Source: Lachnospiraceae bacterium
GTDB taxonomy: Bacteria; Bacillota; Clostridia; Lachnospirales; Lachnospiraceae
Reading direction: 5' to 3'
NCBI GenBank assembly: GCA_024403615.1
Contig: JAKSRM010000002.1
Span: 62,001-126,000 of the forward strand
DNA length: 64,000 bases
The notes beneath the pieces were generated by a model. It had not been told where the DNA came from. It worked only from the letters and a program-made list of their open reading frames with translations, and did not search any database. A program made the position numbers and the translations under genes. Positions 17,190-25,103 of this stretch are shown here, in pieces. The first letter of the stretch is position 1, and the number at the start of each line of letters is the position of its first letter.

Positions 17190-18278
17190 CTACAAGAAGA
17201 ACAGCAGTGCAATCAGGATTGCTGAGAAAATCGCTCCTAAAATCACTGTCCATTTCAATCGGTATTTCCAAACTTTATTCTTATCCACAGGCAGGTTTCC
17301 GACCATCTTGCCGGTCTGTCCATTCATTGCAAAGATATAATGTTCGCCGTTATAAGTAGTATTCAGCATCCATACCGGATACATAGCATATTTTGACTCG
17401 CCGCTGGTCATCTCTACATTGCCTCCTTTTGGAGTCAACGTCGCATAACCACCGATTGTATTCTGAAGAGCCTGGAAAGTACTTTCTTTCACTCTCTGGT
17501 TTGCTCTCGGCATGGCATCGTCGGAAGTTACATCATACTTGTCAGCGAAATAGCCAGACATGTAAGCGGTCTGGAAATCTACAGCCTCTGAAAAGTCATA
17601 AGGCTCTAAAGATTCCATCAAGTCATCCGGCATCTTAGAAGATCCGTCAACCGGCACGTTAGCGAAAGACATTCTTCCTTCACGGTAAACGTCAAAATAT
17701 CTAGTTTCTGTATATTGATTTCTCGAGTCTGTCCAAGTACGCACCTGAGTACCGAGGTATTGAACGCAGCCCTCCGTCTCTGCATCGAACAGCCAATATG
17801 GAACATACATTCCCTTAATTTCATCAATATGATTTTTATTTTTAAAGAGAGATGGAAGAAGTTTTCTTCCAGAAATATGTCTCTCATAAGCTGCCTTTGC
17901 TGCATTTTTATCCAGCTTGAAAGGAATAATATAATCTGGCTTTAAGTCGCCGGAAAACTGTCCCATTAAAACAACCGGATTGCCACAGAACGGACAGCTG
18001 GTAGAGCCCAGGTTTTCGTCGCCAATAATCTGACCGCCGCAGGATTTACATACGTAAACACGCATGCCTTCGGTTTCGCCTTCCTGCCAAACCTGGCCCG
18101 GAGTTTCCCATTTCATTTCTTCGGAAGCAGTAAAATCATCCAGACCTCTATCGAAATCTGCTAAAGCTGCTACATCAATCTCAGAATCACAATATGGGCA
18201 TTTCATCGTCTGGGTACCACTGTCAAACGTCAGCGTGCCACCACAATGAGGGCATTTATATTCTTGAATATCTGCCAT
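17190..18278 (-). CDS. Zinc-ribbon membrane protein (YdjG-like)
   Basis: 362 residues. The N-terminal TFIIB-type zinc ribbon (CPHCGGTL then CPYCDSEID) is followed by a second ribbon (VCKSCGG, CPFCGNP) and a long middle domain with QRVKESTFQALQNTIGGYAT, ending in one C-terminal membrane helix. These match YdjG-like proteins, which anchor an SPFH/TPM complex at the membrane. It lies 70 bp after the SPFH gene and 12 bp before the TPM gene. Confidence 0.75.
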   Translation of the reverse strand: MADIQEYKCPHCGGTLTFDSGTQTMKCPYCDSEIDVAALADFDRGLDDFTASEEMKWETPGQVWQEGETEGMRVYVCKSCGGQIIGDENLGSTSCPFCGNPVVLMGQFSGDLKPDYIIPFKLDKNAAKAAYERHISGRKLLPSLFKNKNHIDEIKGMYVPYWLFDAETEGCVQYLGTQVRTWTDSRNQYTETRYFDVYREGRMSFANVPVDGSSKMPDDLMESLEPYDFSEAVDFQTAYMSGYFADKYDVTSDDAMPRANQRVKESTFQALQNTIGGYATLTPKGGNVEMTSGESKYAMYPVWMLNTTYNGEHYIFAMNGQTGKMVGNLPVDKNKVWKYRLKWTVILGAIFSAILIALLFFL

Positions 18279-18301
18279 TATAAAATCTCCCGATTAACAA
18301 A

Positions 18302-18334
18302 TCTGCAGCAGTCCAAAAATAGAACTGCTGCAGA
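18302..18334 (-). other. Intercistronic hairpin between the SPFH and zinc-ribbon genes
   Basis: Perfect 11-bp inverted repeat TCTGCAGCAGT / ACTGCTGCAGA with an 11-nt loop. Only a weak T tract follows (TTTGTTAA), so it may tune expression or mRNA stability rather than end transcription. Confidence 0.55.
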
Positions 18335-18347
18335 CCATAAACTTAAA

Positions 18348-19544
18348 TTACTGTAACTGATTTCCGCAGTTTGAGCAGAATTTAGCGCCAGCCTGTACAG
18401 GTTTTCCACAGTTTGGACAGAATCCGCCTGCTGCCTGTTCTGGTTTCTTAGCTCCACATGCAGAGCAGAAGTTGCCATTATTTACCTGGCCACAAGAGCA
18501 TGTCCATGTTCCAGCTGCAGGAGCTGCTGCCTGCTGTGCTGCACCCTGAGCAAACAGGTTAGAAACAGTATTTCCACCTGCGTTCATAGCCATACCAACG
18601 CCTACTAATCCGTTCATAGCTCCACCTTCGTTGCCAGCTGCTGTTTCCAGAGCATTTGCTGTAGCACCAGCAATAACGCCAGCTGCAAGGTTTGGATTGG
18701 AAAGAGCTGCACCACGCTGGGTCTGTTTGATAAGTTCCTGATCCTCTTCTGGAAGAGTTACGCTGCCTAATGCAACAGAAACTACCTGTAAACCTCTGAG
18801 TTCTGCCCACTGGTTGGACAGCTGCTGGTTCATAGCTTCTTCTAATTCTTTGTTATGTGTTACGATTTCATTTGGACGCATCTGTAAAGCAGAAAGCTGG
18901 CCAAATGCTGGCTGAAGAGCGCTGATGAATTCTGTTTTCAGCTGTTCTTCGATTTCACTTCTCATATATCTGTCAGATACGTTACCAGCTACGTTTGTGT
19001 AGAATCTGATAGGGTCTGCGATCTTATAAGAGTAAACACCTGAGCAACGGATAGAAACATCAATGTCTAAGCCGATCTTGTTGTCAACTACTCTGAAAGG
19101 AATTGGGTTCGGTGTACCGAACTTGTTGTCGATTAATTCCTTAGTATTGAAATAATATACTCTCTGGTCATGTCCTGTATCTCCGCCATAACCAATACGT
19201 TTTCCCATTAACTGGAAAGTCTGTTTAATAGCTTCTCCAAGTTTGCCTGTGAAAAGGCTAGGCTCTGTAGAAGTATCATATGTGAATTCACCAGGTTCTG
19301 CACAGATTTCAACAACCTTGCCCTGATCAACGATGATCATGCACTGTCCATCTGCTACAACGATACCGGAACCGTTAGAAATGATATTATCATTTCCTCT
19401 CTTGTTGGAAGAACGGTTTCCAATCATTTTTTCACCCTTAACCATAAGAGTTTCTTTATCCATAGCTTCGCACATAAACCAATCTTTCCATGTGTCAGCT
19501 AAAACACCACCTGCTGCACCTAATGCTGCACCAATAAGTCCCAT
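18348..19544 (-). CDS. SPFH-domain protein with C-terminal zinc ribbons (YdjI-like)
   Basis: 398 residues. The first two thirds form an SPFH (band 7) domain typical of the YdjI/virion-core-like group: VADGQCMIIVDQGKVVEICA, GTPNPIPFRVVDNKIGLDID, GLQVVSVALGSVTLPEEDQE. A Gly/Ala-rich linker leads to two zinc ribbons (CSCGQVNNGNFCSACG and CPNCGKPVQAGAKFCSNCG). SPFH proteins scaffold membrane microdomains. In Bacillus subtilis ydjI is co-transcribed with ydjG, ydjH and a pspA gene; no pspA is present here. It has its own promoter and AAAGGAG before the ATG. Confidence 0.8.
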   Translation of the reverse strand: MGLIGAALGAAGGVLADTWKDWFMCEAMDKETLMVKGEKMIGNRSSNKRGNDNIISNGSGIVVADGQCMIIVDQGKVVEICAEPGEFTYDTSTEPSLFTGKLGEAIKQTFQLMGKRIGYGGDTGHDQRVYYFNTKELIDNKFGTPNPIPFRVVDNKIGLDIDVSIRCSGVYSYKIADPIRFYTNVAGNVSDRYMRSEIEEQLKTEFISALQPAFGQLSALQMRPNEIVTHNKELEEAMNQQLSNQWAELRGLQVVSVALGSVTLPEEDQELIKQTQRGAALSNPNLAAGVIAGATANALETAAGNEGGAMNGLVGVGMAMNAGGNTVSNLFAQGAAQQAAAPAAGTWTCSCGQVNNGNFCSACGAKKPEQAAGGFCPNCGKPVQAGAKFCSNCGNQLQ

Positions 19545-19603
19545 AATTTTCTCCTTTCGACTTTTAATATCGGTCTACCACTTTAACAATTTAGTGTACG
19601 ACT

Positions 19604-19632
19604 ATAATACACTTTTTTTCTTGTTTTTTCAA
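19604..19632 (-). promoter_or_regulatory. Promoter of the YdjI-G-H-like operon
   Basis: Minus strand: -35 TTGAAA (19627-19632), 17-bp spacer, -10 TATTAT (19604-19609). It diverges from mgtE. The leader is about 53 nt. Confidence 0.65.
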
Positions 19633-19725
19633 CCTTATTCATTTATGATTTATCTAGTGATTTTATGCGTTCACGCCTTTTTTTGGTGTGCATTTCATGA
19701 AAAAAGCTAGAAGGAGGATTCGAAA

Positions 19726-21084
19726 ATGGAAAACATTTTAATTCCAACAGAAGAAGAAATCCTTACACTGTTTGAAGCTAAAAAATATGCAAAAATCAGG
19801 GAACTTTTCATCGAAATGAATCCAGCCGATATTGCGGCATTATTGAACGATTTTCCTAAAGATAAATCCCCTGTAGTGTTCCGATTACTTCCAAAAGAAT
19901 TGGCAGCCGATACTTTTGTTGAGATGGATACGGATATCCAGACTCACTTTATTAAAGGCTTTTCCGACACAGAGCTCCGTGACATCATGGATGAGCTCTA
20001 TCTTGATGACTTTGCCGATCTGGTTGAAGAGATGCCGGCAAATGTCGTAAAAAGAATTTTAGCGAATACGGATGCGGACACCAGGTCCATGGTGAATAAA
20101 ATTCTCCAGTATCCGGATGACTCTGCCGGCAGTCTGATGACCGTCGAGTATGTCAGTCTGAGAAAAAATATGACCGTATCCGAGGCCCTGACCCGAATTC
20201 GGCAAACTGGCGTCGATAAGGAAACCATATATTCTTGTTACATCACGGATTACAACCGTACTCTTTTAGGTATCGTAACAGCAAAAGACCTGCTGTTATC
20301 GGAAGAGGATGCGCTGATCAGTGATATCATGGAAACCAACGTAATCAACGTCCATACCCATACCGATAAGGAAGATGTAGCCCAGATTTTCAGTAAATAC
20401 GACTTGCTGGTTCTTCCGGTTGTAGATGATGAGCAACGTCTGGTTGGTATTGTAACCATCGACGATGCTATGGACGTTATGGAAGAAGAGGCCACCGAGG
20501 ATATCGAAAAGATGGCTGCTATCCGTCCTGGTGATAAACCATATTTCCAGACCAGCGTTTGGCAGACCTATCTTGCCCGTATTCCATGGCTCCTGATTCT
20601 CATGGTTTCCGCAACTTTTACGTCTTTGATTATTACAAAATTTGAAGATGCCCTCTCCGCTTCTATTATTTTATCTGCCTCCATCCCAATGCTGATGGAT
20701 ACAGGTGGTAACTGTGGTGGACAGGCTTCCGTTACCATTATTCGTTCTCTTTCCCTGGAAGACGTGGAATTCCGGGATATTTTCAAAGTCATCTGGAAAG
20801 AGCTGCGAGTTGGTTTTATGTGTGGTATCTCCCTTGCAGTTGTTAACTTTGGAAAGATGCTGTTGCTTCATCAGGGAACCGTTCTAGTTGTTTTTGTCAT
20901 TTCCCTGGCATTATTCTGCTCCGTTGTTATGGCAAAATTCATCGGTTGTATTCTCCCGATGTTGGCAACAAAAGTTGGTTTTGACCCAGCAGTTATGTCC
21001 AGTCCGTTTATTACAACCATTGTAGACGCCCTGACCTTATTGATTTACTTTAATTTAGCTTCCGCAATTTTACATATCGTATAG
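19726..21084 (+). CDS. mgtE: MgtE magnesium transporter
   Basis: 452 residues, the usual length. Domain order: N-terminal MgtE_N superhelix (about 20-125, MNPADIAALLNDFP), a CBS pair (about 130-260, PDDSAGSLMTVEYVSLRKNM and YDLLVLPVVDDEQRLVGIVT), then five membrane helices with MLMDTGGNCGGQASVTIIRS and FDPAVMSSPFITTIVDALTL, where the pore aspartate lies. The CBS domains sense cytosolic Mg2+ and gate the channel. GGAGG stands 9-10 nt before the ATG. No M-box riboswitch is present in the short leader. Confidence 0.96.
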   Translation: MENILIPTEEEILTLFEAKKYAKIRELFIEMNPADIAALLNDFPKDKSPVVFRLLPKELAADTFVEMDTDIQTHFIKGFSDTELRDIMDELYLDDFADLVEEMPANVVKRILANTDADTRSMVNKILQYPDDSAGSLMTVEYVSLRKNMTVSEALTRIRQTGVDKETIYSCYITDYNRTLLGIVTAKDLLLSEEDALISDIMETNVINVHTHTDKEDVAQIFSKYDLLVLPVVDDEQRLVGIVTIDDAMDVMEEEATEDIEKMAAIRPGDKPYFQTSVWQTYLARIPWLLILMVSATFTSLIITKFEDALSASIILSASIPMLMDTGGNCGGQASVTIIRSLSLEDVEFRDIFKVIWKELRVGFMCGISLAVVNFGKMLLLHQGTVLVVFVISLALFCSVVMAKFIGCILPMLATKVGFDPAVMSSPFITTIVDALTLLIYFNLASAILHIV

Positions 21085-21091
21085 GTACTAG

Positions 21092-22636
21092 ATGGAACGA
21101 AAACCGAAATATACGAACAATAGAATAGACTCGTCGGAAGGTTCTACCGTTAATCGTAGAACTTCTCCTTCTGATGCTTCCCGTAAGACATCTTCCGAAA
21201 CTTTACGACCGGACCGTCAGAGACCGTCGTCCACTTCCAAACGAACTTCTGCTGGCCAACGTCCGTCTGCTTCTGCGCCAACCAGAAAAAAAGGTTCTTC
21301 TGCTACTGCAAGAAGAATTGCCGCAAGAAAGAGGAAACAAAAACAACGTCGGATGATGCTAGCTGCAGCAGCTGCTGTGCTGATTATTATTGTAGCCATC
21401 CTTTTGATTGTGTTTACTTCAAGAGTTCCGGAAGCGAAAAATCTGACCATAAAATCTACCGACAATTCTCAGGTTCTTACCTGGGAGCGGAATGGAAAAG
21501 AGATTTCTTATGAAGTCTACCGAAAGGGCAGCGAAGGGGATTTCTCTCTGGTGAGAACCATCGGGGAAGAAGATGCTACGACATATACTGCAGAATCCTT
21601 AAGCAGTGCTACCCTTTATAAATATAAAGTTGTTGCAGTAAAAGGCCATAAAAAATCAAAGGGTGCTGTGATAGAAGATCTTACCACCCCGGTAATTGCA
21701 GCCAATCTTACCGCCAACACCCAGGTGGAAAAGTCTCTTACCTTAGTATGGGATGATTCTCAGGCAGTCAACGGCTACGATTTAAAATTTGGTTCTGCCA
21801 ATGATTTAAGCGATGCCACAACAACCACCGTCAGTCTGGACGGAATTACGGTAGATGAAACTACAGGTCTTCGCAGTTACACTTACGACGAGTTGGAAGA
21901 AGGCGCGATTTACTACTTCTCCATCCGTAGTTTCTGTGATAAAGATAAATATTCTGATTGGACGCCAATTGTTTCCGCCCGAGTTACCAGAGCCATCGAT
22001 ATGAGTGGCATTGATCCTTCTGCACCTATGGTTGCCATCACCTTTGACGATGGTCCGGATGGTTCCGATGTGACCACCCGTATTTTAGATGCCTTTGCAG
22101 AAGCTGGTGGCCATGCTACCTTCTTCCAGTTAGGTGATCATGCAGAAGCTCAGCCGGAAAAAATTAAGCGTATGGTGGCAGAAGGTCATGAAGTAGGAAA
22201 CCATACCTACGATCATACCCATATGAGTGGAGCTGTCACTAGCGATGATATTATCCGTGCCAACAATTCCATTGAAGAAGTCTGTGGCATAAGACCTTAC
22301 TCCTTCCGCTGTCCGGGAGGCGAATCTACGGATTTAATTGTAGATACTTGCATTTCGGAAGGAATGTCTGTGTTCCATTGGAGTCTGGATACCAGAGACT
22401 GGTCTAGGAGAGATGCGGATGCAGTTATTGCTGAAATAAAAAATAATGTCCAGGATGGTGATATCATTCTGATGCATAATATCTATTCTTCCACCGCAGA
22501 TGCAGTGGAACAAATCCTTCCTTGGTTAACTGACCAGGGCTATCAGTTAGTAACTGTTTCTCAGTTACTTCAGGCAAAGAACGGAGAGCCTCCTCTTCCA
22601 GGAATTACCTACAAGAGAGCGGATTATTCCTGGTAA
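21092..22636 (+). CDS. Membrane-anchored polysaccharide deacetylase with FnIII-like domains
   Basis: 514 residues. A basic, Ser/Thr/Arg-rich cytoplasmic tail (1-87) is followed by one membrane helix (about 88-109), two fibronectin-III-like domains (about 115-300) and a NodB/CE4 deacetylase domain (about 312-500). Metal and catalytic motifs are visible: ITFDDGPDG (D319, D320), HTYDHTH (H371, H375), RCPGGE and the late LMHN. It should deacetylate peptidoglycan or another N-acetyl glycan outside the cell. It starts 7 bp after mgtE and is probably co-transcribed. Confidence 0.88.
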   Translation: MERKPKYTNNRIDSSEGSTVNRRTSPSDASRKTSSETLRPDRQRPSSTSKRTSAGQRPSASAPTRKKGSSATARRIAARKRKQKQRRMMLAAAAAVLIIIVAILLIVFTSRVPEAKNLTIKSTDNSQVLTWERNGKEISYEVYRKGSEGDFSLVRTIGEEDATTYTAESLSSATLYKYKVVAVKGHKKSKGAVIEDLTTPVIAANLTANTQVEKSLTLVWDDSQAVNGYDLKFGSANDLSDATTTTVSLDGITVDETTGLRSYTYDELEEGAIYYFSIRSFCDKDKYSDWTPIVSARVTRAIDMSGIDPSAPMVAITFDDGPDGSDVTTRILDAFAEAGGHATFFQLGDHAEAQPEKIKRMVAEGHEVGNHTYDHTHMSGAVTSDDIIRANNSIEEVCGIRPYSFRCPGGESTDLIVDTCISEGMSVFHWSLDTRDWSRRDADAVIAEIKNNVQDGDIILMHNIYSSTADAVEQILPWLTDQGYQLVTVSQLLQAKNGEPPLPGITYKRADYSW

Positions 22637-22643
22637 AAAGGGC

Positions 22644-24011
22644 TTAGATTTCTACTCCATCTTCACTCAAATATTTCTTAAAGAAAAATATCTGAAACGG
22701 AATTGATATTAAGAATGTCAAGGTGTCCGCTACGGGTTGTAACAATTCAATACCCGTAAGTTTAAGAATCGGTGGCAAAATAAAAGCCATCGGTATAAAA
22801 AAGATACCTTGTCTGCAAGAAGCCAAAATGGTTGCTCCCAGTGCATGTTTCAAACTTTGATAGGTTTGGTTTACATAAGTTGAGTAAGCCATAAACGGGA
22901 GAGACATACTCAAGAAAATAAAGGTTTGGCTTCCGATGGCGATGACATCTGGGTCATTCCGGAACCAAGTAATAATCTGTGTTCGGAAGAAGAACATACA
23001 GATAGCAGAGCCTACTGCGATGATAGTTCCTGCCAAACAACATGCTTTAAAGAGCTTCCGTACCCGCTGTTTCTTTCCTGCTCCATAGCAATAGCCTGCA
23101 ATCGGCATATAGCCTTGACCGATTCCTAAAATAACCCCACGAATTAACGTATAGACTTTATTTGAAATGGTAATAGCTGCCACGGTTGCATCGCCATATG
23201 GCATTGCACAGTTATTCAGCACCGCAGAAGCAATGCTGGAAAGTCCTTGACGAAACACGGACGGCGCACCAGTCTTAATAATTGCCAAATAGTCCTTCGC
23301 AGATTTGCTGATATTACGCAAATCCAACGCAACAATACTCTTCTTTTGTAAGAAGAAAAACAGCATTAACACAAAGCTCAGAATTTGACCTAACATAGTA
23401 GCCAAAGCTGCGCCTTTAATGCCCATATCCAGAGAGAAAATAAAAATTGGATCTAAAATGAGATTTAAGATTCCGCCAGAGGTCATGCCAATCATAGAAA
23501 GAGTGGTTTGACCAGATGCTCTTAAAATATTATTTAAAACGAAGGCACCACACATAAACGGAGCCGCAATTAAGATATACTGTGCGTAATCTAAGGCATA
23601 AGGAAGAACCGTGTCACTAGCGCCTAAAATCCGAATGAAACCAATTTTAAATATCATTCCAAATAATAAGATAATCAGGCCAAGGACCACACTTAAGGAC
23701 ACAGCAGAAGCTGCATATTTTTCTGCCTCTTTCTCTTTTTTCTCGCCTAATGCGATACTGACAATACTGGCAGTTCCCATTCCTACGCCGTAACCTACCG
23801 CCTGAATAATTGCCATCAACGAAAAAACAACACCAACCGCCGCTGATGCACTGGTGTTAATCTGGGCTACGAAATAAGTATCCGCCGTATTATATATAAC
23901 TGTGATTAATTGAATGATTACTGTGGGAATAGATTTTTGAGCTAACAGTTTGCCAATAGGTGCCGTCAACATCAAGTTTCTTTGTTCATCGCTCTTTGAT
24001 TCCAAATCCAC
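22644..24011 (-). CDS. MATE-family efflux transporter
   Basis: 455 residues, twelve membrane helices in two repeats. Features include PIGKLLAQKSIPTVIIQLIT, TVIYNTADTYFVAQINTSAS and GVILGIGQGYMPIAGYCYGA, all typical of the NorM/DinF superfamily. It exports cationic drugs or metabolites with Na+ or H+; the substrate is unknown. The start is uncertain: GTG at 24011 lies very close to AAGG, and TTG at 24005 has better spacing. Confidence 0.9.
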   Translation of the reverse strand: MDLESKSDEQRNLMLTAPIGKLLAQKSIPTVIIQLITVIYNTADTYFVAQINTSASAAVGVVFSLMAIIQAVGYGVGMGTASIVSIALGEKKEKEAEKYAASAVSLSVVLGLIILLFGMIFKIGFIRILGASDTVLPYALDYAQYILIAAPFMCGAFVLNNILRASGQTTLSMIGMTSGGILNLILDPIFIFSLDMGIKGAALATMLGQILSFVLMLFFFLQKKSIVALDLRNISKSAKDYLAIIKTGAPSVFRQGLSSIASAVLNNCAMPYGDATVAAITISNKVYTLIRGVILGIGQGYMPIAGYCYGAGKKQRVRKLFKACCLAGTIIAVGSAICMFFFRTQIITWFRNDPDVIAIGSQTFIFLSMSLPFMAYSTYVNQTYQSLKHALGATILASCRQGIFFIPMAFILPPILKLTGIELLQPVADTLTFLISIPFQIFFFKKYLSEDGVEI

Positions 24012-24087
24012 TACCTTCTTTGACTTTGATTAGTGCTTATTATAGCACGAATGAGATGCTTTTCAAAATCGGAAAACGTATTAAAGA

Positions 24088-24117
24088 ACCGGGTCATCTG
24101 ACCCGGTCCTTTTTTTA
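24088..24117. terminator. Hairpin between the MATE and csp genes
   Basis: ACCGGGTCA / TGACCCGGT (24088-24096 with 24099-24107). A strong T run follows on the plus strand and a weaker T-rich tract on the minus strand. It serves csp on the minus strand and can stop plus-strand transcription from the other side. Confidence 0.7.
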
Positions 24118-24120
24118 TAT

Positions 24121-24321
24121 TCACAGTTTTGTTACGTTTGTAGCTTGTGGTCCCTTCTCACCTTCAATCAGGTCATATTCTACTAAATCGCCTTCATCCA
24201 AGGTTTTGAAGCCTTCCATATTCAATCCTGAATAATGTACGAAAACGTCTTTTCCTTCTGCGTCACAGATAAATCCATAACCCTTTTTACCGTTGAACCA
24301 CTTAACTGTTCCTTTTGCCAT
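24121..24321 (-). CDS. Cold-shock protein (CspA/CspB family)
   Basis: 66 residues, the usual length. RNA-binding motifs are intact: [16 protein letters not shown] (RNP1 region) and DVFVHYSGL (RNP2 region). It acts as an RNA chaperone. ATG 24321 is chosen because GGAGG lies 10 nt upstream; the longer open frame to 24372 covers only the leader. The leader is about 55 nt. Confidence 0.96.
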   Translation of the reverse strand: MAKGTVKWFNGKKGYGFICDAEGKDVFVHYSGLNMEGFKTLDEGDLVEYDLIEGEKGPQATNVTKL

Positions 24322-24382
24322 CTTGAATTTTCCTCCGTTTATTATATGCGTGAAAATGAGGATAACCCTCACTTACCGAAGA

Positions 24383-24433
24383 AATATATCATCAGAAAAA
24401 TCCAGTGTCAATAATGCGGTTAAAATGCGGTTA
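24383..24433 (-). promoter_or_regulatory. csp promoter with upstream direct repeat
   Basis: Minus strand: -35 TTGACA (24406-24411), 17-bp spacer, -10 TATATT (24383-24388). Just upstream a 10-bp direct repeat occurs twice at an 11-bp period (AATGCGGTTA at 24413-24422 and 24424-24433 on the plus strand), one helical turn apart, which could be a regulator or UP-type site. Confidence 0.7.
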
Positions 24434-24455
24434 TTCATTTATTCTATGTCCTATT

Positions 24456-25085
24456 TCACCAACGGCCCTTCATGGCATTTAAGAAAACATCGCCAATAAC
24501 TGCTATGTCCTCCGCCGTAAAAGCTAATGGAAAATTATCCGAAAACAATACCTGGGCATTGGCTGGAAACTCCTCATCGGGAGCCCATAAAAGGACTCTT
24601 ATGGTAAGGCCTGGAAGGATGTCAAAGTCATAGGCCGCATCCGCTCCGCTAGGTAATTTCCCGTTTTCTCCTCTGGCTTCTTTCGCCCCAATGCTCTCCA
24701 TTCCAGTCTTAAATCCAGGAATATTATAGCCATAAGTACCTGCCATTCTGCTAATGCATCTTCCATGGAACTGACGCTCATAAACCGGGCCCCAAGGCAT
24801 TTCCGGATAAGAATACATCTTTCCCGTGCTTAAAGCTGAAACACCTTCCATACAGTAACGAGCAAGCAATATCCGGGTATAATCTGCGGTCGGAGTTCCA
24901 TCTTCAAATGAGGTCTCCATTTCCGGGAAGGTCAAAGTTACAGTCCGGTTTAAAAACGGAATCGTAAACTTTCCGTTCTCATATTTGCAGCCAGATTTCT
25001 GGGACATTTTTTCCGGATCCATGGTTTTGAATTTTTCCTGGTAGATACGGATTGGGTTTTCTGTTTTATTGTTAATTACTTCCAT
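24456..25085 (-). CDS. DUF3786-family protein at the end of the acs operon
   Basis: 209 residues, cytosolic. It shares with the protein at 10062-10661 the layout of an N-terminal GCKYENGKFTIPFLNRTVTL-like strand region and a C-terminal WAPDEEFPANAQVLFSDN. It lies 18 bp after the corrinoid activator gene on the same strand, with AGAGG before the ATG, so it belongs to the operon. A role around the corrinoid protein or acetyl-CoA synthase is suggested by context only. Confidence 0.75.
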   Translation of the reverse strand: MEVINNKTENPIRIYQEKFKTMDPEKMSQKSGCKYENGKFTIPFLNRTVTLTFPEMETSFEDGTPTADYTRILLARYCMEGVSALSTGKMYSYPEMPWGPVYERQFHGRCISRMAGTYGYNIPGFKTGMESIGAKEARGENGKLPSGADAAYDFDILPGLTIRVLLWAPDEEFPANAQVLFSDNFPLAFTAEDIAVIGDVFLNAMKGRW

Positions 25086-25103
25086 ATTTCCTCTTTTCTG
25101 TCC

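Noticed and set aside
19633..19725. M-box magnesium riboswitch before mgtE
   Set aside because: The leader is too short and lacks the conserved helices.
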